Below are positions 1-7,432 of a stretch of DNA of 13,890 nt, piece after piece. The stretch's first letter is position 1, and each line of letters opens with the position of its first letter. The notes below the pieces were generated by a model that made no database searches, was not told the DNA's origin, and saw nothing but the letters and a program-made list of their open reading frames with translations. Position numbers and translations under genes: made by a program. Origin of the DNA: an uncultured Muribaculaceae bacterium (GTDB lineage Bacteria; Bacteroidota; Bacteroidia; Bacteroidales; Muribaculaceae); contig CAQFOZ010000057.1 of NCBI GenBank assembly GCA_948788915.1, forward strand, positions 1 through 13,890. The letters run 5' to 3'.

Positions 1-1304
1 CAGCGTATGCTCTACCCGATAATTTCTCGGCAAAGAACCCTGAGATTGTCAATGCCAAAAGCGTTAGCTTTGAGCGTTATGGTGACTTGCTCATAATTTA
101 TCGTATTCAGCGTGGTGCGGACAATATCATTGAAGCGTATAAAGCAATAGATGCTCAGGAACAAATTGAATTGCAACCGGTAGGTGCCTTCAGGGAAAAT
201 ACCGTCCGGGATTATCGTCCGCTAACCGCTCCTCCGGCAGCCTATATTACTGATACTAAGGGAGACAAACCTAAATTTGTGTCTCCAAATGCTACATTTC
301 AGCTTGATCTTACTGATCCCGGTAATCGAATACATTACGAAAACAAAGAAATGCTCAAAGCTTATGCCGATTTTCTTGAAGATCCGGACAGCTATCAAGG
401 GATTTCCGACTCTCCGATTCCTAATGAGGCAGAACAATTGAAGGCGCTGTACAATAAGAAGTTGAGTAAGAAAGCTATGAGTGTACGTTTGGCGAAAAAG
501 CAAGCTGCAGAAAGTCTTAATTCGCAACTGCGTTGGGTTGTGATATCTATGTTGCTACCGTTGGGTTTATTGTTATGGCTGATGTTTACAACCGCAAACT
601 TAGGTATTGCCGTCAAATTTCACTCTAAAATTCGCTCTATCGCTCTCGTTGAGATCTTTACAATCTTAATGGGGATAGCGTGTATCTATGTGTTTGCAAA
701 AGTTAATTGGCCATGGATTGTAGTTGGTGTCGTTGCAATTCTTGTAGCCTTGTGGCTGTTTCTGTGTCTCAGTTACAGGACTTATGAACATATACGGTAT
801 GCTTTAAATGGATCTTTCCCGTGGGGAACGGCTATTAGTTTTGGCATTGTCGGCATGTTGTTCCTTTATCAGGCAGTGGCTTCAGGTGTTATATATATTC
901 TTGACAGGTCGGGTGTTATTTCTGTTGATGATAATTTAGGTATCTGGCAGTTCATAGGGGGACAGATGGTTGCTCTTGTCCTTCTTTGCGTCACAGGTTT
1001 TTTGTATTATAGATCACTTATTAAAAAAGCTCCACAATTAGGCCGAAGTTTTATTTGGATATCAATAGCAACAATTGTGGCGGCCGCTACAGTTGCGCTT
1101 CTGATTGTAGTAATTATTGCAGTGCTTGTTTTCAAAGGCTCAGTAAAGGCATTTATGCAATCAGATACAACTAACTCCGGTGCTAATAACAGTGGAGTTG
1201 GTCATGATTGCTCAAAATGTCGCAACAGTTCAATGGGCGGATGCAGCATCTATCCCGCTTTTGAGACCCCGCCATCCAATTGTCCACACTACGATCCATA
1301 TTAA
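1..1304 (+). CDS. Six-helix membrane protein with four-cysteine tail, 5' truncated
   Basis: The reading frame is open from nt 3, with no stop before 1302-1304, so the true start lies upstream of the window; the TTG at 87 is internal. Of 433 visible residues, the first ~175 are soluble and polar, with a charged, Lys/Ala-rich stretch just before the membrane part. Six hydrophobic segments follow at about 177-198, 213-233, 236-257, 275-299, 314-336 and 349-377. After a Ser/Asn/Gly linker, the tail carries C403, C406, C414 and C427 (Cx2C-x7-C-x12-C), ending in a Pro/Tyr-rich stretch. The cysteine pattern could bind a metal or iron-sulfur cluster, but that is inference. I do not recognise the family, and no enzyme motif is visible. 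A hairpin terminator follows 29 bp after the stop, so it ends its own transcription unit. Confidence 0.75.
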   Translation, partial: AYALPDNFSAKNPEIVNAKSVSFERYGDLLIIYRIQRGADNIIEAYKAIDAQEQIELQPVGAFRENTVRDYRPLTAPPAAYITDTKGDKPKFVSPNATFQLDLTDPGNRIHYENKEMLKAYADFLEDPDSYQGISDSPIPNEAEQLKALYNKKLSKKAMSVRLAKKQAAESLNSQLRWVVISMLLPLGLLLWLMFTTANLGIAVKFHSKIRSIALVEIFTILMGIACIYVFAKVNWPWIVVGVVAILVALWLFLCLSYRTYEHIRYALNGSFPWGTAISFGIVGMLFLYQAVASGVIYILDRSGVISVDDNLGIWQFIGGQMVALVLLCVTGFLYYRSLIKKAPQLGRSFIWISIATIVAAATVALLIVVIIAVLVFKGSVKAFMQSDTTNSGANNSGVGHDCSKCRNSSMGGCSIYPAFETPPSNCPHYDPY

Positions 1305-1332
1305 TCAGGATCTATATACACACTTTATTCCG

Positions 1333-1371
1333 AAGGCTCAAATCAGAAAAATACTTTTGATTTGGGCTTTT
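1333..1371 (+). terminator. Intrinsic terminator after the membrane-protein gene
   Basis: The arms 1333-1345 and 1358-1370 form a 13-bp stem with two G-T wobbles, around a 12-nt A-rich loop. The 3' arm runs into TTTT at 1368-1371. It starts 29 bp after the stop codon at 1304, which fits termination of the upstream gene. Confidence 0.65.
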
Positions 1372-1635
1372 GTTATTATAGTATTTGTCCTTAGAAACTG
1401 ATTCCAAAGATTGTAAATATTTTAACGATTTAATGTGCGGATCTGCTGCAATTCCGGGCTAAGACTATAGAATTATCATAGAGTAAATCATTTAATCATC
1501 ATTTTATAAAACATGCGATTATGATTAAATCAAAAAAATATATATATTTGTAATTTAAACAATTTCTGACAATAACATAATAAAAAGAAATTATTTTTAC
1601 AGCAATACAATTTTTATAATTTAATATATTTATAG
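1372..1635 (+). promoter_or_regulatory. AT-rich promoter region of the 620-residue secreted protein
   Basis: This noncoding stretch contains one match to the Bacteroidetes -7 consensus TAnnTTTG, TATATTTG at 1543-1550, which would give a leader of about 80 nt. A good -33 TTTG is not visible at the expected distance. Upstream of the box, a perfect 10-bp inverted repeat (1490-1499 and 1521-1530) has a 21-bp spacer, and the 11-bp palindrome TGATTAAATCA is at 1522-1532. These could be an operator, but the sequence is so AT-rich that chance is a real alternative. There is no Shine-Dalgarno sequence before the ATG at 1636, as is usual in this phylum. Confidence 0.45.
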
Positions 1636-3498
1636 ATGAAGAAACTTATACTTCTTATTGTTGCTTTGATAGCGACTGCGGGGGCAAAGGCTCAAGACCC
1701 CGCTGATGTGAAAGTGTTGCTTGACACTGATTTTACGGTGTTTACTGAGGGGAGTGAGGAATCTCCTAAAAGTCTTTTAAATTCGGATTTCAATAAACTT
1801 GCAACCGGATATTCTTTTGTCTCCAATGTAGCTGCCGCCGGTGGAAAACTCCTTGTAAAAGAGAACGGATATTTACAGCTCAACGGATTCACCGGTTTGC
1901 CTACAGCCGGTGGAACGGTGAGAGTAACTGCGGAAGTGTTTATGATCGGTTTTGATGGTATGTTACAGTATCAACCAGGTTATAGCTCGGCTGATTATGT
2001 GAATGAGTTTGTTGAATCAGGGAAATGGATTAAGGTAGTGAGTCTTGTAGGAAACATGAGAGGTTCAAGCAAACTTAAAATTGTTCCATTCCTGTCGATC
2101 AGCGGCTTTTATATCAAATCTCTGAAAGTGGAATACAGTGCTGATTTTATAGCAGCACCTGAGGCTTACCTGCCGAATGATGCAGACGGAACGCAGTTTA
2201 CAGCGGCCTGTAGTGTCAATACATCTGCAACGAAATATGAGGCAGATGTGTTCACCTATGATAAGGATGGCAAAGAAGTGTATTTTGCCAAGGATTTGGA
2301 ACTGAAGAAACTTTCAGCTTATTCAACTTCTGCGACAGCAAAGGTAACAGGTCTGAATCCTGCTGAGACATACTATTATGTTGCCCGCTGTATAAATGCA
2401 AACGGTGCGAAATCACCGAATTCAGAAATAGTGGAAGTGGTAAAGAAGCTGTCTTCAATAGATGCTCCCAAAGCTCTTGCCGCCACAGATGTAACTTCTT
2501 CAGGATTCTCGGCCAATTGGGAAAGTGTGGCTGATGCCCGCAGTTATCTGGTAAATGTATACTCCAAGACCACATTGGCCAAGGAAGAGGAAATATCAGT
2601 GTTTAAGGAGGATTTCAGTGGCGTGACGGTCGGAACCGAGTCAAGTCTGGAATATTCAGGAGACTTGAATGACTATACGAATGTAAAAGGTTGGATTACA
2701 GATATGTCAAAAACATTTGCCAAAGGATATTATGTGATCTATCCCACTGGTAGCACGGGAACTCTTATTACTCCGGCGATTGACCTGTCTGCAGTAGGAG
2801 GTAAGTTCAAGGTTGTGCTTAAGGCTGCGACAAGAGACTATAGCGGATTTAAGGCATCTGCAGACACACTTAAGGTTGAGTTGACAGACCTTGACGGCAA
2901 TGTAATAGAGGTGGCACCGAAAAAGATTCTTGATAAGTCAGGAATTGCCGAATATTCGTTTGACTTTACAAAAGGTGTTAAGAATTCTAAACTGAGTATA
3001 ACATTTTCCAAGGCAGCTGACAGCTCTATGAAGTTGTTCCTTGATGACGTTGACATATTTCAGACATTGCCTGCCGGTAGCGTGATTGAACGTCAGTTGA
3101 GCAGTCTGCCATGCGAGGCGGGAACCTCATTAAAGGTTGTTCAGGCTCTTGAGGAAGGAATAGAGTACTCTTATTCTGTAATTGCGGTCGGCGAGACAGT
3201 TGAAGGATCCGGAGCATATGCTGAGATAGCTGAGATTCAATCCGATGAATCTAATCGTGTGCCTGTTGTATTCAAACAATCAGGTGTGGATGAAACCGGT
3301 TTTGCCGATGCGGTGTCAAAAGCATGGAAGGAGTCTGCAGGCGTGTTGTCTGTCACAGGCCGTAACGTTGTTGTCGCAGATCTGTCAGGAAAAGTACTTC
3401 TTAGAAATATTTCCGATCAGGAGCAGACTTATACTGTAAATTACAATGGCATAGTTGTAGTGCTTGTGGATGGCAAGAGCTATAAGATTGCATTATAA
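1636..3498 (+). CDS. Secreted fibronectin type III / jelly-roll protein with sorting-like C-terminus
   Basis: This 620-residue protein begins with a clear Sec signal peptide (lysines, hydrophobic core, AKA|Q, cleavage near 19/20). A beta-sandwich domain at about 27-170 opens with an LLDTDFTVFTEGSEESP stretch like choice-of-anchor J (cleaved-adhesin) domains. A fibronectin III domain follows at about 174-270. A second begins at about 277-310 (APKALAA..., FSANW, SYLVNVY), but its closing strands (EEGIEYSYSVIAVGE) appear only at about 506-519. Between them, residues 322-476 form another jelly-roll-like domain starting FKEDFSG and ending in LFLDDVDIF. The last ~55 residues (SVTGRNVVVADLSGKVLLR...YKIAL) resemble a degenerate type IX sorting tail. 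No catalytic motif is seen; an extracellular adhesive or glycan-binding role is inference. It has its own promoter-like box and a strong terminator. Confidence 0.8.
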   Translation: MKKLILLIVALIATAGAKAQDPADVKVLLDTDFTVFTEGSEESPKSLLNSDFNKLATGYSFVSNVAAAGGKLLVKENGYLQLNGFTGLPTAGGTVRVTAEVFMIGFDGMLQYQPGYSSADYVNEFVESGKWIKVVSLVGNMRGSSKLKIVPFLSISGFYIKSLKVEYSADFIAAPEAYLPNDADGTQFTAACSVNTSATKYEADVFTYDKDGKEVYFAKDLELKKLSAYSTSATAKVTGLNPAETYYYVARCINANGAKSPNSEIVEVVKKLSSIDAPKALAATDVTSSGFSANWESVADARSYLVNVYSKTTLAKEEEISVFKEDFSGVTVGTESSLEYSGDLNDYTNVKGWITDMSKTFAKGYYVIYPTGSTGTLITPAIDLSAVGGKFKVVLKAATRDYSGFKASADTLKVELTDLDGNVIEVAPKKILDKSGIAEYSFDFTKGVKNSKLSITFSKAADSSMKLFLDDVDIFQTLPAGSVIERQLSSLPCEAGTSLKVVQALEEGIEYSYSVIAVGETVEGSGAYAEIAEIQSDESNRVPVVFKQSGVDETGFADAVSKAWKESAGVLSVTGRNVVVADLSGKVLLRNISDQEQTYTVNYNGIVVVLVDGKSYKIAL

Positions 3499-3509
3499 TT
3501 TTTAAATAG

Positions 3510-3555
3510 AAGGCTCCATTCCATTTGCGTTACAGCTGAGGAATGGAGCCTTTTT
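3510..3555 (+). terminator. Strong intrinsic terminator after the fibronectin-type protein gene
   Basis: A perfect 13-bp inverted repeat, with arms 3510-3522 (AAGGCTCCATTCC) and 3540-3552, encloses a 17-nt loop. The stem runs straight into a T-tract at 3551-3555. It lies 11 bp after the stop codon and separates this gene from the protease gene 50 bp further on. Confidence 0.85.
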
Positions 3556-3602
3556 ATCTTTTCTGTTGGCCAATAGAATTTAGCAATAACACTCACAATT
3601 AA

Positions 3603-6299
3603 ATGAAAAAATATATCTTCTCTCTTATTGCGTTTTTGTTAACGCAGATTGCAGCTGAGGGTGCGGTTGTATCTCCACAGGCGGCTAAGGATTTGGCTGT
3701 AAAAGTGCTTGAGGGTAAACGTATAATTGAATCCCCTGTGAGAATCAAGGGGAGATCCTCTTCCGGCAATCATCTTCCGCAGCCATATTATGTTTTCAAT
3801 GCTGTAGATGAGAATGGTGGCTATGCTATCATTGCCGGAGATGACAGACTTCCGGCGCTATTGGGATATTCGATGACAGGTCATCTTGATATGGAGAATG
3901 TTCCGGAGGCAATGCTTGCATTGCTTCAGATGAGTGTGGATAATGTGGATAAATTGAATTCACACGGTGTGCAAAAAGCTGGCAAACCGGTAGTAGGTCC
4001 TTTATTGGGAGAAATAAACTGGGGACAGGATGTCCCGTTCAATACTATGTGTCCGTCTCTCTCGGGAGGTAGCAAAGCATATGTGGGTTGCGTGGCTACT
4101 GCTATGGCGCAGATGATGAGATATTATTCATTTCCACCCAAAGGAACAGGCTCACATTCGTATATTGATAACGGGATGTCTCTGAGTGCCGATTTCGGGG
4201 CAACAGAATATGAATGGTCAGAAATGCCGGCTACAGTGCCTGAAAATCCTACGGATTCCCAGATAAAGGCTTATTCAACTCTTAGCGCACATCTTGGGGT
4301 GTCTGTGGACATGCAGTATGCTGTCGGTGGTTCAGGTGCATATACGCATCTTGTAGCACCTGCGTTACGTAATTATTTCGGATATTCTCCTTCTTTGAGA
4401 ATGCATACCCGTGAATATTACAATACAGACGAATGGATGTCTATGATCAGAGCGGAACTTGATGCCGGACGTCCGGTGTATTATTCAGCGTCAAGTGAGG
4501 ATGCCGGTGGAGGACATGCTTTCGTGTGTGACGGTTATGACTCGGAAGGATATGTGCATATAAACTGGGGATGGTATGGAAGAAGTAACGGATATTTCTA
4601 TATAAATCATCTTAATCCCGGTGAATTGGGTGAAGGTGGCGGCTCCGGTGCATATAATGTTTCTCAGGAGATCCTTACGGGTATGAAGCCTGCGGATAAT
4701 GACGGGAATTACACTCAGTTGCTATTTGGTGCAACGCGGTTTTCCTGTGATATATTTGGTTCCTTTATGACGATCATGACGTATATTGAGAATCTTGATA
4801 CGCAAGTGTTCGACGGAGAATTATATGTGGTGTTGACCGATGACAAGGAGCAGGATATTGCGGCAACCATATATAGTCAGGCTTATAATATGTCGGGTTT
4901 CTCGTCCGGACGTCCGGCATCACAGCTGATTACGTTGAGAGAAGTTCCTGTAACTGTCGATCTTCCGGATGGTGAATATCATATAAAATTGGCTTATCGG
5001 GCTACAAAAGATAACACGGTTCATATTTTGCGTCATCCTGTAGGATTGCCGTCGTATGTCAGATGTAAGGTTGCCGGTAAGACGATAGTGACAGGTGACA
5101 AGCATGTTCCGGTGCCTAATGTAAGCATGTTGACTCCACTTGTGCCTGATGGAGAGATATATGCACGCGGTAGTGCCAGATTTTCCGTGAATCTTAAAAA
5201 CAACTCTTCCGATTTTCGTCTTACTTCTCTTGAATTGACTCTGAAAAACCGTAATAATCCTGAACAGGTAATGAGCAAAACTTTTCCGGTAAATATATAC
5301 GATCTCAGTGAGAAGAGTGTTATTATGGAAATAGATCTTCCCGAGACTCTTGAAGAGGGGGAATATGAAGTTGTCCTTTCTCATGAAAAATATGCCGCCT
5401 ATCCGTTTTCAACATTTAACGGAGAACCGACAATAGTTACAGTCCTTCCTGAATCAGAACATCCTGTGTTGCGTTTGACAGATAATCCGGATCCATATAA
5501 TGTATCTGATGGTTCAAAGGATTTCAAGAGGGGTGATATGTTTTACGCCGATCTATTTGTAAAAAATTATGGCTCAGAAGGGGAGTGCATGGTGCTTATG
5601 AGAGCTATAGACCGCCAGAATCCGGAAAAACAGTATGTCTTGAAGGGAGATGCGAAAAGCTGGAAGCAGGGTGAGAATTTTACAGTCAGGCTTTCCAATA
5701 CGCTTGCATTGGATCCTTCGGTTTATGATTGCAGTTTTTATTATATGGCCAGTGATGGCAAGGAAGTGCCGATGAAATCAGCTCCAATTGAATTTGTCTT
5801 GTCTGAATCGGATTCCCCGGCAATTGAAATTATAGATTTTCAACTTCCTCCTGCCATGAAGAGGGGGGAGAGTTATCCATATAGTATCACTGTTAAGGCA
5901 TTGCGGAGTGTGAGTGGAACGTTATATATCAGGTTGCGGCAATTTACATATACCAACGGGGAGCTTATATACATGGGATCCTTGCGAATGAATGCAGGTG
6001 AGACTCAGACTATTTCGAAGAACTATCGTCCATCTCAATCGCTGTCCGACGGAAGGTACCTTACAATGGTTGAACTTAAGGATGGAAACAAGATTATTCC
6101 GGCTTCAGGCTATAATGAATACTATAAAGAAGTGACGTTAGTGGATTCCGCATCAGGAGTCATAGAAACAGATGTTGAGGAGGTTGAATGTGAACCGATA
6201 TGGTTCACTATCGATGGCATACGGATAAAAGAACCACTGATGCCCGGTATCTATATATGTCGCAAAGGAGATAAAAGTACAAAGATGATAGTCCATTAA
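3603..6299 (+). CDS. Secreted C10 (streptopain-like) cysteine protease with four C-terminal beta-sandwich modules
   Basis: The signal peptide spans about 1-20. A SpeB-type propeptide covers about 22-125, with the typical YYVFNAVDENGGYAIIAGDDR stretch in two parts at 62-82. The papain-like C10 core spans about 128-360. The nucleophile is C163 in YVGCVATAMAQMMRYY; the catalytic histidine is H305 in GGGHAFVCDGYD; INWGWYG at 320-326 supplies the tryptophan-rich oxyanion/active-site segment. All key residues are intact, so it should be an active, self-processing zymogen. After the core come four similar modules of about 110 residues (370-485, 503-615, 620-735, 738-848), most ending in a D/E-G-E/R-Y motif. 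A 43-residue tail (WFTIDGIRI...PGIYICRKGDKSTKMIVH) resembles a type IX sorting domain. Classic streptopain is about 400 residues. No Spi-type or staphostatin-like inhibitor gene is adjacent. Likely an extracellular or surface protease; substrate unknown. Confidence 0.92.
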   Translation: MKKYIFSLIAFLLTQIAAEGAVVSPQAAKDLAVKVLEGKRIIESPVRIKGRSSSGNHLPQPYYVFNAVDENGGYAIIAGDDRLPALLGYSMTGHLDMENVPEAMLALLQMSVDNVDKLNSHGVQKAGKPVVGPLLGEINWGQDVPFNTMCPSLSGGSKAYVGCVATAMAQMMRYYSFPPKGTGSHSYIDNGMSLSADFGATEYEWSEMPATVPENPTDSQIKAYSTLSAHLGVSVDMQYAVGGSGAYTHLVAPALRNYFGYSPSLRMHTREYYNTDEWMSMIRAELDAGRPVYYSASSEDAGGGHAFVCDGYDSEGYVHINWGWYGRSNGYFYINHLNPGELGEGGGSGAYNVSQEILTGMKPADNDGNYTQLLFGATRFSCDIFGSFMTIMTYIENLDTQVFDGELYVVLTDDKEQDIAATIYSQAYNMSGFSSGRPASQLITLREVPVTVDLPDGEYHIKLAYRATKDNTVHILRHPVGLPSYVRCKVAGKTIVTGDKHVPVPNVSMLTPLVPDGEIYARGSARFSVNLKNNSSDFRLTSLELTLKNRNNPEQVMSKTFPVNIYDLSEKSVIMEIDLPETLEEGEYEVVLSHEKYAAYPFSTFNGEPTIVTVLPESEHPVLRLTDNPDPYNVSDGSKDFKRGDMFYADLFVKNYGSEGECMVLMRAIDRQNPEKQYVLKGDAKSWKQGENFTVRLSNTLALDPSVYDCSFYYMASDGKEVPMKSAPIEFVLSESDSPAIEIIDFQLPPAMKRGESYPYSITVKALRSVSGTLYIRLRQFTYTNGELIYMGSLRMNAGETQTISKNYRPSQSLSDGRYLTMVELKDGNKIIPASGYNEYYKEVTLVDSASGVIETDVEEVECEPIWFTIDGIRIKEPLMPGIYICRKGDKSTKMIVH

Positions 6300-6326
6300 A
6301 GGGCATTTGCGTTTAAGTGATTTCAA

Positions 6327-6365
6327 CATAAAGAGAGGTGTCGGATGTCGGCGCCTCTCTTTATG
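6327..6365. terminator. Hairpin in the convergent gap, probable terminator
   Basis: The arms 6327-6340 and 6352-6365 form a 14-bp stem with one G-T wobble around an 11-nt loop. It begins 27 bp after the protease stop codon. The T-rich stretch beyond it is weak on both strands, so termination in either or both directions is inferred from position. The rest of the gap to 6547 is AT-rich, with only a weak 7-bp inverted repeat (6414-6420, 6438-6444). Confidence 0.55.
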
Positions 6366-6547
6366 TTATGTCTTGTTTTCCGGGAGGCTGCTATAGGAGT
6401 TATACTTAATAGAATTACTGTCCGCTAAATCTTACATCAGTAATAATCTCAAATAATAAAACCGTATGTCTTATTGGAGATGTATATATGGATATAAGGT
6501 TGTAAATGAATATGATTATATAATTGGTATAATATTATGAAATAGGA

Positions 6548-7432
6548 TTAATATTTGTCCGTAATTTCTTTTGGCAGAGTCGGCATTGCTCCATGCTGGG
6601 TACAGACGAAAGCGGATGTTTCCACTGCCTTGTGATGTGCAACTGCGACACTTTTCCCTTTCAGTATGCTTGCAATGAAGGCGGCAGTGAATGAATCACC
6701 GGCTCCTACCGTATCGGCTATTTCTACTACCGGAGTTGGCAGGAATGATACATTGCCGGGGGTAAATACATAGCTGCCATTGATTCCGCATGTAAGTATT
6801 AGCATTTTAAGATTATATTTGCCCAGAAGAATCCAGCATTTATCCTGGAGATCTATGCCGGGATAGCCAAACAGTCTGCTTACTAATACAAGTTCCTCAT
6901 CGTTTATCTTAAGGATGTTGCAAGCTTTCATGGAGCTGTCAAGTATATCTTGTGTATAAAATCCCTGACGTAGGTTAATGTCGAAAACAATAATAGGATC
7001 GTTATCTGCGGGTATTGAATTCAAGTATGCTTTTATTGTGTTTCTCGTCACGACATTGCGTTGCGCGAGAGAACCGAAGCAAAATGCTTTTGTCTGATTT
7101 GCGATTTTACGCAAATCATTAGTGTCGGGAATATTGTCCCATGCTACATTTTCTTTTATTTCGTACTGAGGCACACCCGCTGCGTCAAGTTCAACCTGAA
7201 CGGTTCCTGTCGGATAAGGAACCGTGGCAAGATGGTATTTAACGTTTTTATCATCGAAATTTTTGACGAGTTCGGCACCCAGCGGGTCATCGCCTATTGC
7301 GCTGATTGCCATGCCCGGCAATCCGAATTGTGAAACATGATAAGCGAAGTTTGCCGGAGCTCCTCCGATCTTTTTTCCATCGGGAAGCACGTCCCAGAGT
7401 GCTTCTCCCATACCTATTACCAAGTTTCTCAT
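6548..7432 (-). CDS. PfkB-family fructokinase
   Basis: This 294-residue sugar kinase has the normal length and layout of cytoplasmic fructokinases of the ribokinase/PfkB family. It would phosphorylate imported fructose with ATP, most likely to fructose-6-phosphate. GGAPANFAYH (23-32) is the N-terminal substrate-binding glycine motif. FDINLRQGFY (150-159) is the segment typical of fructokinases, and INDEE (176-180) is the conserved metal-associated NxxE-like site. DTVGAGDSF (240-248) holds the anion hole and catalytic base D246. Its ATG (7432-7430) overlaps the TGA of the upstream transporter gene as ATGA, indicating translational coupling. As the last gene of the GH32-transporter-kinase operon, fructose is the expected substrate; another ketose or hexose cannot be excluded from sequence alone. 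Confidence 0.92.
   Translation of the reverse strand: MRNLVIGMGEALWDVLPDGKKIGGAPANFAYHVSQFGLPGMAISAIGDDPLGAELVKNFDDKNVKYHLATVPYPTGTVQVELDAAGVPQYEIKENVAWDNIPDTNDLRKIANQTKAFCFGSLAQRNVVTRNTIKAYLNSIPADNDPIIVFDINLRQGFYTQDILDSSMKACNILKINDEELVLVSRLFGYPGIDLQDKCWILLGKYNLKMLILTCGINGSYVFTPGNVSFLPTPVVEIADTVGAGDSFTAAFIASILKGKSVAVAHHKAVETSAFVCTQHGAMPTLPKEITDKY

Noticed and set aside
87..1304. A start codon TTG at 87 for the first gene
   Set aside because: The same frame stays open without stops to nt 3, and the upstream codons read as ordinary protein, so the gene is truncated by the window edge and TTG 87 is internal.
1180..1401. A 73-codon + strand frame overlapping the end of the first gene
   Set aside because: Most of it lies in another frame of the membrane-protein gene, the rest runs through the terminator hairpin, and the translation shows no domain or signal features.
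3566..3573. The palindrome TTGGCCAA before the protease gene as an operator
   Set aside because: An 8-bp palindrome alone is expected by chance at this scale, and no TAnnTTTG promoter box lies beside it.
4920..5384. A 154-codon frame antisense to the protease gene
   Set aside because: It overlaps the repeat modules of the protease, whose frame is continuous and domain-supported; the antisense translation shows no recognisable features.
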